A stretch of DNA of 64,000 nucleotides, taken from NCBI GenBank assembly GCA_020721905.1, contig DYLU01000004.1:1-64000 (forward strand), written 5' to 3'. Positions 19,375 through 30,086 of the stretch are shown piece by piece. The stretch's first letter is position 1. The number at the start of each line of letters is the position of its first letter. The DNA comes from Leptospira biflexa. Its GTDB lineage: Bacteria > Spirochaetota > UBA4802 > UB4802. The position numbers were made by a program, and so were the translations under genes. A model generated the notes under the pieces. It was not told where the DNA came from, searched no databases, and saw nothing but the letters and a program-made list of their open reading frames with translations.

Positions 19375-19481
19375 ATGCAAAAGATTTATTTCGTATCTTT
19401 AGCATTGAACAAAACTGATATATACCGAGCAGCTAAAGATAGAATCAAAAAAAGCGCACCAATTTATGGTGTGCTTTTAAT
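19375..19481 (+). ncRNA. Candidate small RNA or purL attenuator leader
   Basis: Downstream of the promoter at 19340-19368 the expected RNA contains a perfect 10-base-pair stem (TATCTTTAGC at 19394-19403 with GCTAAAGATA at 19432-19441) and then a second 10-pair hairpin (AAAGCGCACC at 19451-19460 with GGTGTGCTTT at 19468-19477, one G-T pair) followed by a short T-rich run. Nothing else in the 383-base gap explains these elements. It could be an independent RNA of about 105 bases, or the leader of purL with a terminator that must be overcome for purLQ expression. It does not match a purine, ZTP or PRPP riboswitch consensus that I can recall. A 38-codon ORF (ATG at 19375) runs through it but has no ribosome site. 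Confidence 0.45.
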
Positions 19482-19550
19482 TTTAAACGCTTGATTTTTT
19501 GATAATAAAAAAAATATTGAGAGAAAAATAATCTCATAAGAGGTCTTGCT

Positions 19551-22538
19551 ATGGAATTAGCCCATTACAGGATTGAAATATATTATACTATTCCCGATTC
19601 ACGTGGTACAATACTGCAACAAAAACTATACAAATTAGGCTTTCCTGTAACTGGATGTGTGCGTACCGATAACTATCTCATAAATATTCCCTTGAACGAT
19701 AGCCAAATTGTGAAGGTTGCACGGGCACTTGTACAGCCTGTTACACAGCATTATACTATCAATAAACCATACACACCTTCCGGCTTTACATATGCTGTTG
19801 AAATTGGATACCTTCCCGGAGTAACTGATAATGTTGCCCACACTACCCGTGAAATCATTGAAGACATCTTCAAAATACAATGTGACCCTGAAAAATGTGT
19901 GTTTACATCATCTACGTATTTTTTCTGGGGGGAATTAACTGGTTCTGCAATTCATGAAATATCGCTGGAGCTTTACAATCCTTTGATACAGAGATCATTA
20001 ATTTTATCCTATGACAAATACATTAAGAATGGTGGTATGGGCAATGTCATACCGGTAGTAACACTGCACGAGGACACAAAAGCAGAAGTTGTTTCACTGG
20101 ATGTCCCTGAAGATGAACTTATAGCATTAGGAAAAGATGGCATAAAAAATCCTGATGGAACCCGACGGGGGCCTTTAGCACTGGATATGCTTTCCCTTGA
20201 TGCAATAAAGAAATATTACAAAGATATTGAAAAACGAAATCCAACCGATGTGGAGCTTGAATCAATAGCCCAGACCTGGAGTGAACATTGTAAGCATACT
20301 ATTTTTGCTGCACAACTGGACGACATCAAAGATGGTATATTCAAGCATTATATAAAAGAAGCAACACTGAGAATTCGCCGTGAGAAGGGAAAACATGATA
20401 TCTGTGTTTCAGTATTTTCCGATAATGCTGGTGGGATTGAATTTGACGATGACTATGTTATTGCTGATAAAGTAGAAACACACAACAGTCCCAGCGCACT
20501 TGACCCTTTTGGCGGAGCTATCACTGGAATAGTAGGAGTAAACCGTGATGCCATTGGATTTGGCCTTGGTGCCAAACCAGTAGCCAATCGCTACGGATTT
20601 TGCTTTGCCAATCCCTTTGATACAAAACCATTGTATAAATCAAAGGACCCAAATTCACGCATGCTATCGCCTCGCAGAATAATGGAAGGAGTTATTCATG
20701 GTGTTAATGTTGGCGGCAACTGTTCCGGAATACCAACACCACAGGGCTTTGTATATTTTGATGATCGCTACAAAGGGAAACCTCTGGTCTTTGTTGGAAC
20801 CGTTGGCCTGATTCCTAAAAAGATTAAAGGAAAATCTTCAGTACATAAGAAAGCAATACCCGGTGATAACATTGTTATGGTTGGCGGAAGAGTAGGGCGT
20901 GATGGTATTCATGGAGCAACATTTTCTTCTGAAGCATTAACATCAGGCAGTCCTGCAACAGCTGTTCAGATTGGCGATCCCATAACACAAAAAAAACTTT
21001 CTGATTCAATTGTCAAGGAAGCGCGTGACTCTGGTTTATATCATTCCATAACTGACAATGGCGCCGGTGGACTTTCATGCTCTGTGTCCGAGATGGCACG
21101 TGAAGCTGGCGGTTTTATTGTGTATTTAGATAAAATTCCGCTGAAATATCCAGGCCTTGCGCCATGGCAGATATGGGTATCAGAATCGCAGGAACGTATG
21201 ACATTATCAGTGCCGAATGAAACTCTTGACGATTTTCTTAACCTGATGAAACGTCGTGGTGTTGAAGCATGGGTAATTGGCAAATTCACTGATTCCGGAA
21301 GAGGCATTGCATATTATAATGGTGAGATAGTTTTTAATATTGACCTTCACTTTTTACATGAAGGCCTCCCACAGAAAAAGCTGACAAGCACCTATGCTCC
21401 GCAGTCACATCCATATCCCGGGTTTGATGATCCAGAAAATACAGCCGAACATTTTATTGCAATGGTTAAACGATTAAATACTGCAAGCTTTGAATTTATT
21501 TCAACTCAATATGACCATGAAGTGCAGGGCAACAGTGTCATAAAACCCCTTCAGGGAAAAGGGAAGGTTAACGGAAACGCAACGGTTATACGGCCTGTGC
21601 TTAAATCAACAAGGGGCGTGGCGCTATCACAGGGTTTGTATCCTTCATATAGTGATATAGATACATATTGGATGGCAGCCTGCTCAATAGATACTGCTAT
21701 TCGCAATGCTGTTGCCACCGGATGCGATCTTGACAAACTTGCCTTACTTGATAACTTCTGCTGGTGTGATTCTACAAATCCGTACAGGTTAGGCCAATTA
21801 AAAGAAGCTGCTCGCGCATGTTATGATTTTGCGGTTGCTTATAAAACACCATATATAAGCGGCAAAGACAGCATGTTTAATGACTTTAAAGGTTATGATG
21901 AAAATTTTAATGAGGTATTTATATCAGTACCCCCGACATTGCTTATCTCTTCAATTGGTATTGTTTCGGATATTGCATATTGCCAGACTCTTGATTTTAA
22001 AAAAGCCGGCGACTATATCTATATTCTTGGAATTACCAGAGATGAATTAGGTGGAAGTGAATATTTAGCGTATATGGGCGAGAAGCTTTCCGGCAAAAAA
22101 TATATTGGCAATACTGTCCCTCACGTTGATACCATTGTGAATACTAAAGTATACAGAGTAATTGAAAAAGCATTGCGTGAAGGCCTGGTTGCTTCAAGTA
22201 TAAGCATAGAGCGGGGTGGTATTGCACTGGCCTTTGCAAAATCGGCAATGGGCGGATTACTGGGAGCAAATATTGATTTACGTGTTATTCCTCAGGAAAA
22301 TATTCATCGCAATGACACGCTCCTTTTTTCAGAATCACAGGGACGAATTCTTGTGTCGATAGCTCCTGAAAATAAGTCTAAATTTGAAAAACTATGCAGC
22401 GACGTACCCTTTGCAAAAATAGGGCAGGTTTCTGATGATTCTTCTATTACAATTACTGGTTTACATGGGGAAGAAATTGTTTCAGTTTCAGTTATTGACC
22501 TGCATTCTGCATACAAATCAACTTTAAGCGAATTTTAG
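19551..22538 (+). CDS. purL: Phosphoribosylformylglycinamidine synthase, PurS-PurL fusion
   Basis: Step 4 of purine synthesis: FGAR plus glutamine and ATP to FGAM. The 995 residues start with about 170 residues that include PurS-like segments (ELAHYRIEIYYTIPDSRG), followed by the PurL catalytic body: QTWSEHCKHTIF, the ATP-site HNSPSALDPFGGAITG, and ISGKDSMFNDF. This is longer than the stand-alone PurL (about 740) and shorter than the PurL-PurQ fusion of E. coli (about 1300). The glutaminase is the separate purQ 8 bases downstream. No separate purS gene is seen. Ribosome site AAGAGGT. Confidence 0.94.
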   Translation: MELAHYRIEIYYTIPDSRGTILQQKLYKLGFPVTGCVRTDNYLINIPLNDSQIVKVARALVQPVTQHYTINKPYTPSGFTYAVEIGYLPGVTDNVAHTTREIIEDIFKIQCDPEKCVFTSSTYFFWGELTGSAIHEISLELYNPLIQRSLILSYDKYIKNGGMGNVIPVVTLHEDTKAEVVSLDVPEDELIALGKDGIKNPDGTRRGPLALDMLSLDAIKKYYKDIEKRNPTDVELESIAQTWSEHCKHTIFAAQLDDIKDGIFKHYIKEATLRIRREKGKHDICVSVFSDNAGGIEFDDDYVIADKVETHNSPSALDPFGGAITGIVGVNRDAIGFGLGAKPVANRYGFCFANPFDTKPLYKSKDPNSRMLSPRRIMEGVIHGVNVGGNCSGIPTPQGFVYFDDRYKGKPLVFVGTVGLIPKKIKGKSSVHKKAIPGDNIVMVGGRVGRDGIHGATFSSEALTSGSPATAVQIGDPITQKKLSDSIVKEARDSGLYHSITDNGAGGLSCSVSEMAREAGGFIVYLDKIPLKYPGLAPWQIWVSESQERMTLSVPNETLDDFLNLMKRRGVEAWVIGKFTDSGRGIAYYNGEIVFNIDLHFLHEGLPQKKLTSTYAPQSHPYPGFDDPENTAEHFIAMVKRLNTASFEFISTQYDHEVQGNSVIKPLQGKGKVNGNATVIRPVLKSTRGVALSQGLYPSYSDIDTYWMAACSIDTAIRNAVATGCDLDKLALLDNFCWCDSTNPYRLGQLKEAARACYDFAVAYKTPYISGKDSMFNDFKGYDENFNEVFISVPPTLLISSIGIVSDIAYCQTLDFKKAGDYIYILGITRDELGGSEYLAYMGEKLSGKKYIGNTVPHVDTIVNTKVYRVIEKALREGLVASSISIERGGIALAFAKSAMGGLLGANIDLRVIPQENIHRNDTLLFSESQGRILVSIAPENKSKFEKLCSDVPFAKIGQVSDDSSITITGLHGEEIVSVSVIDLHSAYKSTLSEF

Positions 22539-22546
22539 AGGTACCA

Positions 22547-23356
22547 ATGGCAAAACCAAAAGCCTTAATATTAACCGGATATGGCATTAATTGTGATGAG
22601 GAAACACGTTTTTCATTTGAGATAGCAGGAGCAGATGCCACAATACTACATATAAACGATATTATTGAAAATAAATCCATCTTGAATTCTTACCAGATTT
22701 TTGCATTTCCTGGCGGTTTTTCATATGGTGACGATACCGGCAGTGGCAAGGCACTGGCAAATAAAATTAAGCATAACATGTATGACGAAATGATGTCATT
22801 TATTAACCGTGATACCTTAATGATAGGTATTTGCAATGGATTTCAGGTAATGGTTAATTTAGGAATAGTGCCAGGATTATCTAAACCCATTGGCAATGTT
22901 GAAGCTTCCCTTGAACACAATGCAACATTCAGGTTCCAGTGCAGATGGGTTGATTTGATCATAAATCCGCATTCCAACTGTGTCTTCACAAAAGGCATTG
23001 AAAGGCTCCATATTCCGGTAGCTCATGGTGAAGGCAATTTTGTGGCATCGCAACAAATTATTAATACACTTATAAAAAATAATCAAATTATAATGCAATA
23101 TATAAAGCCTGATGGATCATTTGCACAGGGCCAATTTCCCTATAATCCAAATGGCTCAATTATGGATATAGCAGCAATAAGTGATACCACGGGCAGAATC
23201 ATGGGAATGATGCCGCATCCTGAACGGCATATATATTTTATGCAACGGGATGACTGGACGTATGCACGTGAAATGTCAAAAAGGCAAAATAAAGAAATCC
23301 CACAATATGGTGAGGGGTTACAGATATTTAAAAATGCTGTTAATTACTACAAATAA
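22547..23356 (+). CDS. purQ: FGAM synthase glutaminase subunit
   Basis: Class I glutamine amidotransferase that supplies ammonia to PurL. The nucleophile Cys is in MIGICNGFQVMVNLG, and the His-Glu pair is in MMPHPERHIYF. The oxyanion strand FAFPGGFSYGDDTGSGK is typical of PurQ. At 269 residues it is somewhat longer than Bacillus PurQ (about 227) and similar to that of the PurSL-fusion clade. It follows purL by 8 bases and is translated with it. Confidence 0.95.
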   Translation: MAKPKALILTGYGINCDEETRFSFEIAGADATILHINDIIENKSILNSYQIFAFPGGFSYGDDTGSGKALANKIKHNMYDEMMSFINRDTLMIGICNGFQVMVNLGIVPGLSKPIGNVEASLEHNATFRFQCRWVDLIINPHSNCVFTKGIERLHIPVAHGEGNFVASQQIINTLIKNNQIIMQYIKPDGSFAQGQFPYNPNGSIMDIAAISDTTGRIMGMMPHPERHIYFMQRDDWTYAREMSKRQNKEIPQYGEGLQIFKNAVNYYK

Positions 23357-23546
23357 ACATCAATCAATCTGCAGTCCACATAATGACTTTGATACTATTT
23401 TCATCAGTTAATGTATAATGATTATACTTTTCATTCCAATAAAAAAAAATTAATTTGACTTTGAGTAATTTTGTTTATATTATTTCACCTGAATCTATCA
23501 CATTAAAACTTACGAATAATAATCCTTTAGCAACCATTATATTTAT

Positions 23547-26500
23547 ATGATTGATTATATAACATCCTTTCTGCATGAACTTGTCTCTATTCAAATATCA
23601 ATGAAAAAGCTGATTTATTTAATAACAATCTTATTGGTAATATTGGTTGCCGGGATTATATTGCTTTATTTCCAATATAATGACATTCATACTGTTGCAT
23701 ACAACAGGCTTTTAACTATAGCTGAAAAAAAAAGGAAGATATAAGTAGCTGGCTAGAGGATCAAACTGAGGATGCAGATTTACTGATACAATCAGGGCAG
23801 TTTAGAAACTTACTGCAAAACTATTTCACCTATAACAACCAAGAAAGTTATAATAAATTATATGAATTTATTGACTTTTATGCAAAAAACAATGACACGG
23901 GTGAAGTATTGCTGGTTAACAAAAATGGCACAATTTTATTCAGCTTACATAAATATATAAAACTATTATCGCAAGACACTTTTCAATATTTGCAAAATGC
24001 AGCTAATACTAATAAACCAGTTTTTACCGATATACACATTGATAATGATAATTTCACTTATCATATTGGTTTGATTGTTCCTATAAATCATAATTCCACT
24101 GCTAAATCAAATTATTTTATTATATTGATATCTTCTGCTCAAAACATTATTTTCCCAATATTACAAACATGGACAGGCTTTTCACAAACCGGTGAAACAA
24201 TTCTGATTATTAAAGATAAACCAACGATATATATATTCAAAGCGTATTTGCCGCAAAAAATTCCAGAGATCATTACAGTTAAGACAGAGTCGCTATCGCA
24301 TAATAATATCATACAATTAGCAATGAACGGTTTTGAAGGCTTTACGTATGGGAAGGATTTACATGATATACATGTTGGAACCTATATTACCAGTATCCCT
24401 CAAACTCCCTGGGTTATCCTGAGCAAATCCAGTAAAGCAGAATTGTTTCAAAAATGGCATGTCATATTAACTTTATCAATCGCACTATTTATATTGAACA
24501 TTATATTATTATTTTCAATAATTATTATAATGCAAAAAGAACAGCAAAGAACCTATTTTCAGGAACTATCGCAAAGAAAAGAAGAACAACTAAAAATCTA
24601 TCAGATTTATAAGTATATAATACAATCTATTGGCAATGGACTTATCATCACAGATAATTCAGGGAATATTGAATTTATCAATACAACCGCGGAATTGCTG
24701 ACAGGATGGCGCAATGAGGAAGCAAACGGTAAACATGTACTTGATGTTTTACATATAATTTCACAAAATAATCATACAATTTCAAAAGATAATTTATTTC
24801 AAATTATCTCTGAGGGTAAGTTCAGAGGTGAATTCAACAATAGTGTACTTATTTCAAAGTCAGACCTTGAAATACCCATTAATTATCATGGAACAATACT
24901 GAAATCAGGGGATGATCAGCATCTAGGTGCTGTCATTCTTATTGAAGATCAAACCAGGGAAAGTTTTTTAAATCTTATTAATGATATCCGGTTAAAGTTT
25001 ATTAATTTCACCATTAATCATTCTAAGGATGATTTTATAAAAAATGTGCTCCATGAAATTTTAACAATAACTAATAGTCAGATAGGTTGTTATATTTCAT
25101 ATAAAAATCTTTATAAACAGATAACAAGTTTAACGGAATACCCCAATTTTTATAATACGTACTGTATTGATCAAAATATTGATTGTTCAGTTGATTATGA
25201 AAAAGTATGGGATGAATGTCAGAAAAACAAAAGACCCATTATGAATAACAAACATACGCAGTATTTTTATTGTGAACAGTCTACAAATGCCATAAACCAT
25301 CCACGCGAATTATTTGTGCCTCTTTTCCGAGAAAATAATATTGTTGGCATAATAGGTATAGCTAACAAACAAAAAGATTATACGTATGCCGATATTTCCA
25401 AGCTGTCAATACTTTCAGATATGGTATATGAGATACTATCTCATAAAGACAATGAAGAAGCATATAGAAATTTATTTATGTTATCAAATGAGTTAGCATG
25501 TATTGCTGATTTAAAGACTACCCGCTTTCTTTTAGTCAATCCGTCTTTTTCAAAAACATTGGGATATTCAGCAGAAGAACTGACATCAGCATCCTTTCTT
25601 GAATTTATTCATCCTGACGATAAAGAAAAAACCATACAAATTGTTAATGAAAAACTTTTAAAAGGGGAAAATGTTATTACATTTGAAAATCGTTACAGGT
25701 GCAAAGATGGAAATTATGTCTGGTTAGACTGGAATTCCCATCCGGTTGCATTGCAAGGAATAACATTTGCAATAGCTCATAATATTACTGAAAGGAAAAT
25801 AGCAGAAGACAAGCTAAGGGAAAATGAGAAGAAATTCCGCGAACTCTTCACACACTCCAATGATGGCATATGTTTACATGAACTTGTTTATGATGAAAAT
25901 GGCAATGCTGTTAATTATAAAATATTGGATGTAAATCCGCAATATGAAAATATATTATCGTTAAATAAGGAAGATGTTATTGGCAAATTAAGCTCAGAAA
26001 TATATAAAACATCCCAACCCCCATACTTTGATATATATAAAGAGGTTGCCTTAACAGGAAAATCTACAATCTTTGAAACATATTATGAACCAATAAATAA
26101 ATATTTTATTATTTCTGTTTTTTCACCACAAAAAGGTCAATTTGCAACTGTTTTCAAAGATATTACCGAAATTAAATTAGCTGCAAAAAAGATAGAAGAG
26201 TCTGAAGAAAAGTTTTCTCTATTTATGAAAAATCTGCCTTTAGTTATTGTTATGCGTGATATCAAAGGCAGGTATATCTACCTGAATGAGGAATGGGAAA
26301 AAGTAATGGAATTAAAAAAAGAAGATTTCCTTGGTAAAACCCCATATGACGTTTTCCCAAAAGAAGATGCTGAAAGATTATTACAGGGTGACAGAGAGGC
26401 TATTGAAAAAGGCATAACAAAACCCTCAGAGTTTACCTTGAAACACAAATCGGGTATTAAATGGTGGATGGCAAACCGATTTGTTTTATATGATGAAAAC

Positions 26501-27727
26501 AAAAAACCTGTTTATATTGCAACCGTTTATATTGACATAACTGAAAGAAAACAAGCTCAGGAAGCAAGAGAAAAGCTTAAAGATCAACTGATACAGGCAC
26601 AAAAGTTAGAATCGGTTGGCAGATTGGCTGGGGGCGTGGCCCATGATTATAATAATATGCTGGAAGTTATACTTGGCAACGCACAGCTTGCTTTAATGCA
26701 AATCAACAGCAAAGATGATGTGAAAAATTATCTGGAAGAAATAACAAAAGCTGCTAGACGTTCTGCTGATATTACAAAACAGCTTTTGACATTTGCCCGC
26801 AATCAGATAAGTGAGCCACAAACAATTAATATCAATTCAATAATTGAAAATATGCTTAAAATGTTACGGCGCCTGATAGGCGAAGACATAGATTTACAAT
26901 GGATTCTTAATGAAAATCTATGGAATGTCTATATTGACCCCGTACAACTAAATCAGATTATTGCCAATTTATGCGTCAATGCCCGTGACGCAATACAGAG
27001 CAATGGCATTATCACTATAAAAACAAAGAATGTTACTTTGGATGAAGAATATTGTAAAAATAACCCTGATTGTCTTCCCGACGATTATGTTATGCTTTCT
27101 GTAAGTGATAATGGTACAGGCATTGACAAAGAAATTATTGGTAAAATTTTTGAACCATTTTTTACAACAAAGGAAGTAGGTAAGGGTACCGGGCTTGGAC
27201 TGGCAACAGTATATGGTATTGTAAAACAGCATCATGGTTTTATAAATGTATATTCAGAAAAAGGGAAAGGCAGTACTTTCAATATCTATTTTCCCAGATA
27301 TCGTGGTCCTCATGAAGCTGAAAGTAGTATTATCAGTGATAGCTGGGTATATGGAAATGGTGAAACAATACTTGTTGTGGAAGATGAACCTTCACTGTTA
27401 AAAATGGTTCATGTAATGCTTGAAAGACTTAATTATACCGTCTTGTCAGCGCAGACACCTGCCGAAGCAATAAACATTGTAAAATTGAAGGGTGACTCAA
27501 TTCAATTGATGATAACTGATTTTATCATGCCTATCATGGATGGATTACAACTATCACAGGAAGTTGCAACATTATCAAAGCATATAAAATTTTTGTTCAT
27601 GTCAGGATATACCGATAGAATATTATTTGAAACTAATAGTAATAATAACGAAACAAATTTTTTACACAAGCCTTTCTCAATAAGCGAACTTGCAAAAAAG
27701 ATATACGATGTTTTAGAAAAAAAATAA
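23547..27727 (+). CDS. Hybrid histidine kinase split by a -1 frame change at an A9 tract
   Basis: The N-terminal segment (signal-anchor [16 protein letters not shown]) is in frame from 23547 (or the ATG at 23601) until a TAA at 23742. The rest continues in the -1 frame without a stop to 27727. The joint lies at nine A's (23725-23733): one more A would give [22 protein letters not shown], a smooth protein. After the joint come a periplasmic sensor, a membrane span (about residues 184-206 counted from a TTG at 23909), PAS, a GAF-like region, three more PAS domains, HisKA with GGVAHDYNN (phospho-His), HATPase ([10 protein letters not shown]) and a C-terminal receiver (Asp in MITDFIM). It is a broken gene, a slippage-expressed gene or a sequencing error. 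Confidence 0.85.
23725..23733 (+). repeat. A9 homopolymer at the kinase frame break
   Basis: Nine consecutive A's, followed by GG, at the point where the reading frame changes by -1. Runs of this length cause RNA-polymerase slippage or ribosomal -1 shifting in other bacteria, and are also mutation hot spots. Confidence 0.8.
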
Positions 27728-27758
27728 CCCTTCCGTGTTTTTTACAGGAAGGGTTTAT
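27726..27758. terminator. Terminator between kinase and MORN gene
   Basis: Stem AACCCTTCC / GGAAGGGTT with inner pairs TGT/ACA. On the minus strand the hairpin is followed by T8 (reading from AAAAAAAAT on the plus strand), so it strongly ends the minus transcript and moderately the plus one. Confidence 0.75.
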
Positions 27759-27793
27759 ATAGTTCAAATGCAATTAAATATTTTTTAATTTAA

Positions 27794-29104
27794 TTAAAAA
27801 TTCATCTTTTTGCCTAACATATATTTCCCGGATTGTGTTTCATCAATGGTTCCATCAGGCTTATAAAATTTCCATTCGCCATTCATTTTCCCGTTTAAAT
27901 ATTCTCCTTCGGATTTTATTTTTCCATTTGGATAAAATTCTTTGTATGGGCCATTCAATTTATCCATTAAATATGTTCCTACCAGTTTTATGCTTTTTGT
28001 TCCTGCATAATATTCAGTCCATTTTCCATTTTTCTTAGGAGTTCCCCATTTCCCGGTCCAGGCATATGTTATCTTTTCTTTTGGATTATCATCAGGTACA
28101 GATGATGATGACATTTCCCCGGCTGGTTTTCCATCCTTTAGTACCGTGTATATACCCTTAGGAATTCCTGTTAACTGGCCATAACCTATGAGTTGACCTT
28201 TTTCATCATATAACTTTGCATTTTCACTTGTGTTATTTATCATACCACCCTGAAGAGGAAGTTCCATTATCTTTATTCTCCGTACCCGTGATGGATATAA
28301 GTAGAAATTCCATAAATCTATTTCTTTGCCGTCTTTATATTTGCCTTCCTTTTGTAACAGACCTTCTTTTGAGAAGAATTTCCAGTTACCTTCAGGTTTA
28401 TCCATTATAAAGCTTCCTGTAGCCGAAACCTGTCCGTTATCAAAGTAAAATTTAAAACTACCGTTTTTCTTGTTTTCTTTATAAATACCTTCTTCTAATT
28501 TTTTTCCGTTTTCATACCATTTGTTGCACTGTCTATCCAATTGCCCTGCTTTATACCATGCTATAATTTTGGGATTTCCATTTTCATAATATTCCTGACT
28601 TCTTCCAGTTTGCTCTCCACTGGTAAATTGCTCTTCTTTCCAGATTCTGCCTGATTGATAATACCATGTTTTTATTCCTTCTATACTGCCAACTTTCATG
28701 GTAAAGCCACTCTCAGTTTTTTCCTTTACTGCATAGGTGGCTTTCCACATGACAGGTCCTTCGGGATAATACGCAATCCATTCACCAGTCTTCTGGTCCT
28801 GTTCAAAGTTGCCCTCTAAACTTTTTGCACCATTTTTATGATAATACGTCCATAATCCCTGCTGTTTATCATCCGCATACTCACCTTCAGCTAATTTTTC
28901 ACCAGTTCCTTTATGATATAAAATCCATTTTCCGGTTTTCACGCCATTGGTAAAATTTCCTTCGCCTTTTAAGGATTTATCATCCCAGTAAATCTTGCCC
29001 GGGCCGTTTTTGGTTGTGCTGGTTTGCCCTTTTTTATCAGTGCTGGAACATGCGGTAAACAGCAATGCAATAGTAAGTAATGTAAATACACTTTTAAACT
29101 TCAT
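27794..29104 (-). CDS. Lipoprotein with many MORN_2-type repeats
   Basis: A 436-residue protein with a lipobox signal (hydrophobic stretch then LLFTAC, Cys at residue 19). The body is a tandem array of about 10-12 repeats with the pattern G-x-W-x-x-Y-x-x-x-G (for example GKWILYHKGTGEKLAEGEY, GLWTYYHKNGAKSLEGNF, GEWKFYKPDGT), the MORN-like repeat found in YwqK-type proteins. Such repeats make extended beta-hairpin ladders. Beyond a surface or periplasmic lipoprotein, the role is unknown. A repeat-rich gene can vary in length. The ribosome site is AGGAGA. Confidence 0.82.
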   Translation of the reverse strand: MKFKSVFTLLTIALLFTACSSTDKKGQTSTTKNGPGKIYWDDKSLKGEGNFTNGVKTGKWILYHKGTGEKLAEGEYADDKQQGLWTYYHKNGAKSLEGNFEQDQKTGEWIAYYPEGPVMWKATYAVKEKTESGFTMKVGSIEGIKTWYYQSGRIWKEEQFTSGEQTGRSQEYYENGNPKIIAWYKAGQLDRQCNKWYENGKKLEEGIYKENKKNGSFKFYFDNGQVSATGSFIMDKPEGNWKFFSKEGLLQKEGKYKDGKEIDLWNFYLYPSRVRRIKIMELPLQGGMINNTSENAKLYDEKGQLIGYGQLTGIPKGIYTVLKDGKPAGEMSSSSVPDDNPKEKITYAWTGKWGTPKKNGKWTEYYAGTKSIKLVGTYLMDKLNGPYKEFYPNGKIKSEGEYLNGKMNGEWKFYKPDGTIDETQSGKYMLGKKMNF

Positions 29105-29291
29105 AATTTTCTCCTTTTTTTATTTTTATAATGTGTATTATTTTTGCAATTTCAGTTACAAATAATTATCTATATATTCTACGCATTTATCCTTTTATAT
29201 CTCATTTGTCAATCATTTATGTCAAGCAATATGATAAATATGCCGAAAAGTTCATAAAAGAACAATATTTTTAATATTATGAGGTGTTGAT

Positions 29292-30086
29292 ATGATGCGT
29301 TCATTGTGGACTGCTGCATCAGGGATGATAGGACAGCAATTTAATATAGATACGATATCTAATAATTTATCCAATGTTAATACAACAGGTTTTAAAAAAC
29401 TAAGGGCTGAATTTGAAGATCTGATCTATCAGACAGTCCTTATGGCCGGTACACCTGCTACCGAGATAAGTGAAGTGCCAACAGGGATACAGGTTGGGCA
29501 TGGCGTAAAGGTTGCAGCAACTCAGAAGCTTTTTGATCAGGGAAGTTTGCAGGCAACCGGCAATAAGCTTGATATTGCTCTTGAAGGTGAAGGCTTTTTC
29601 AAAGTGCAGCTTTATGACGGTACTATTGCATATACGCGTGATGGATCTTTTAAAGTTGATTCAAACAGGCAGATAGTTACTTCAAACGGATACTTACTGG
29701 AACCACCAATAGTGTTGCCTGAAAATTTTATTATGGAGACACTCTCTATCAGTCAGGACGGCAGAATTACTGTTAAAATTGTTGGTGATGATGAACCAAT
29801 TGAAGTTGGTCAGTTAGAAATAGCCCGGTTTATTAACCCGGCTGGCTTACAGAATATTGGCGGTAATTTATACAAAACAACACCTGCATCAGGAGAAGAA
29901 ATAGCAGGCCCTCCGGGAATTGACGGCATGGCACGGACACATCAGGGCTTTTTAGAAATGTCAAACGTCAAAGTTGTTGAGGAAATGGTAAATATGATTG
30001 TTGCTCAACGAGCGTATGAAATTAATTCAAAAGCAATTCAAACATCTGATTCAATGTTAGGTACTGCTATTGGATTGAAGCGATAA
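29292..30086 (+). CDS. flgG: Flagellar distal rod protein FlgG
   Basis: Builds the distal rod that spans from the basal body through the envelope. The conserved N-terminus MMRSLWTAASGMIGQQFNID and SNNLSNVNTTGFKK is the FlgG/FlgE N-terminal motif, and the C-terminal NVKVVEEMVNMIVAQRAYE...KAIQTSDSMLGTAI is the matching rod-family end. Length 264 agrees with FlgG. The start follows GAGGTGTTGAT; a second ATG lies three bases on. It is the first gene of the five-gene operon with 1-4 base overlaps. Confidence 0.97.
   Translation: MMRSLWTAASGMIGQQFNIDTISNNLSNVNTTGFKKLRAEFEDLIYQTVLMAGTPATEISEVPTGIQVGHGVKVAATQKLFDQGSLQATGNKLDIALEGEGFFKVQLYDGTIAYTRDGSFKVDSNRQIVTSNGYLLEPPIVLPENFIMETLSISQDGRITVKIVGDDEPIEVGQLEIARFINPAGLQNIGGNLYKTTPASGEEIAGPPGIDGMARTHQGFLEMSNVKVVEEMVNMIVAQRAYEINSKAIQTSDSMLGTAIGLKR

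Noticed and set aside
19375-19450. Hammerhead-like ribozyme core (CTGA)
   Set aside because: Only CTGATA is present; the essential GAAA and a matching cleavage-site stem are missing.
19375-19491. 38-codon ORF inside the putative purL leader
   Set aside because: No ribosome site, and it runs through the terminator hairpin; a structured RNA explains the region better.
23742-23908. Independent second kinase gene starting at a TTG (23909)
   Set aside because: The same frame is open and coding upstream to the A9 tract, and the first ORF lacks any C-terminal domain, so one gene with a frame break is simpler.
27794-29104. MORN-repeat array as DNA-level tandem repeat
   Set aside because: The repeats are conserved as protein but diverged as DNA, so it is a repeat protein and not a satellite.
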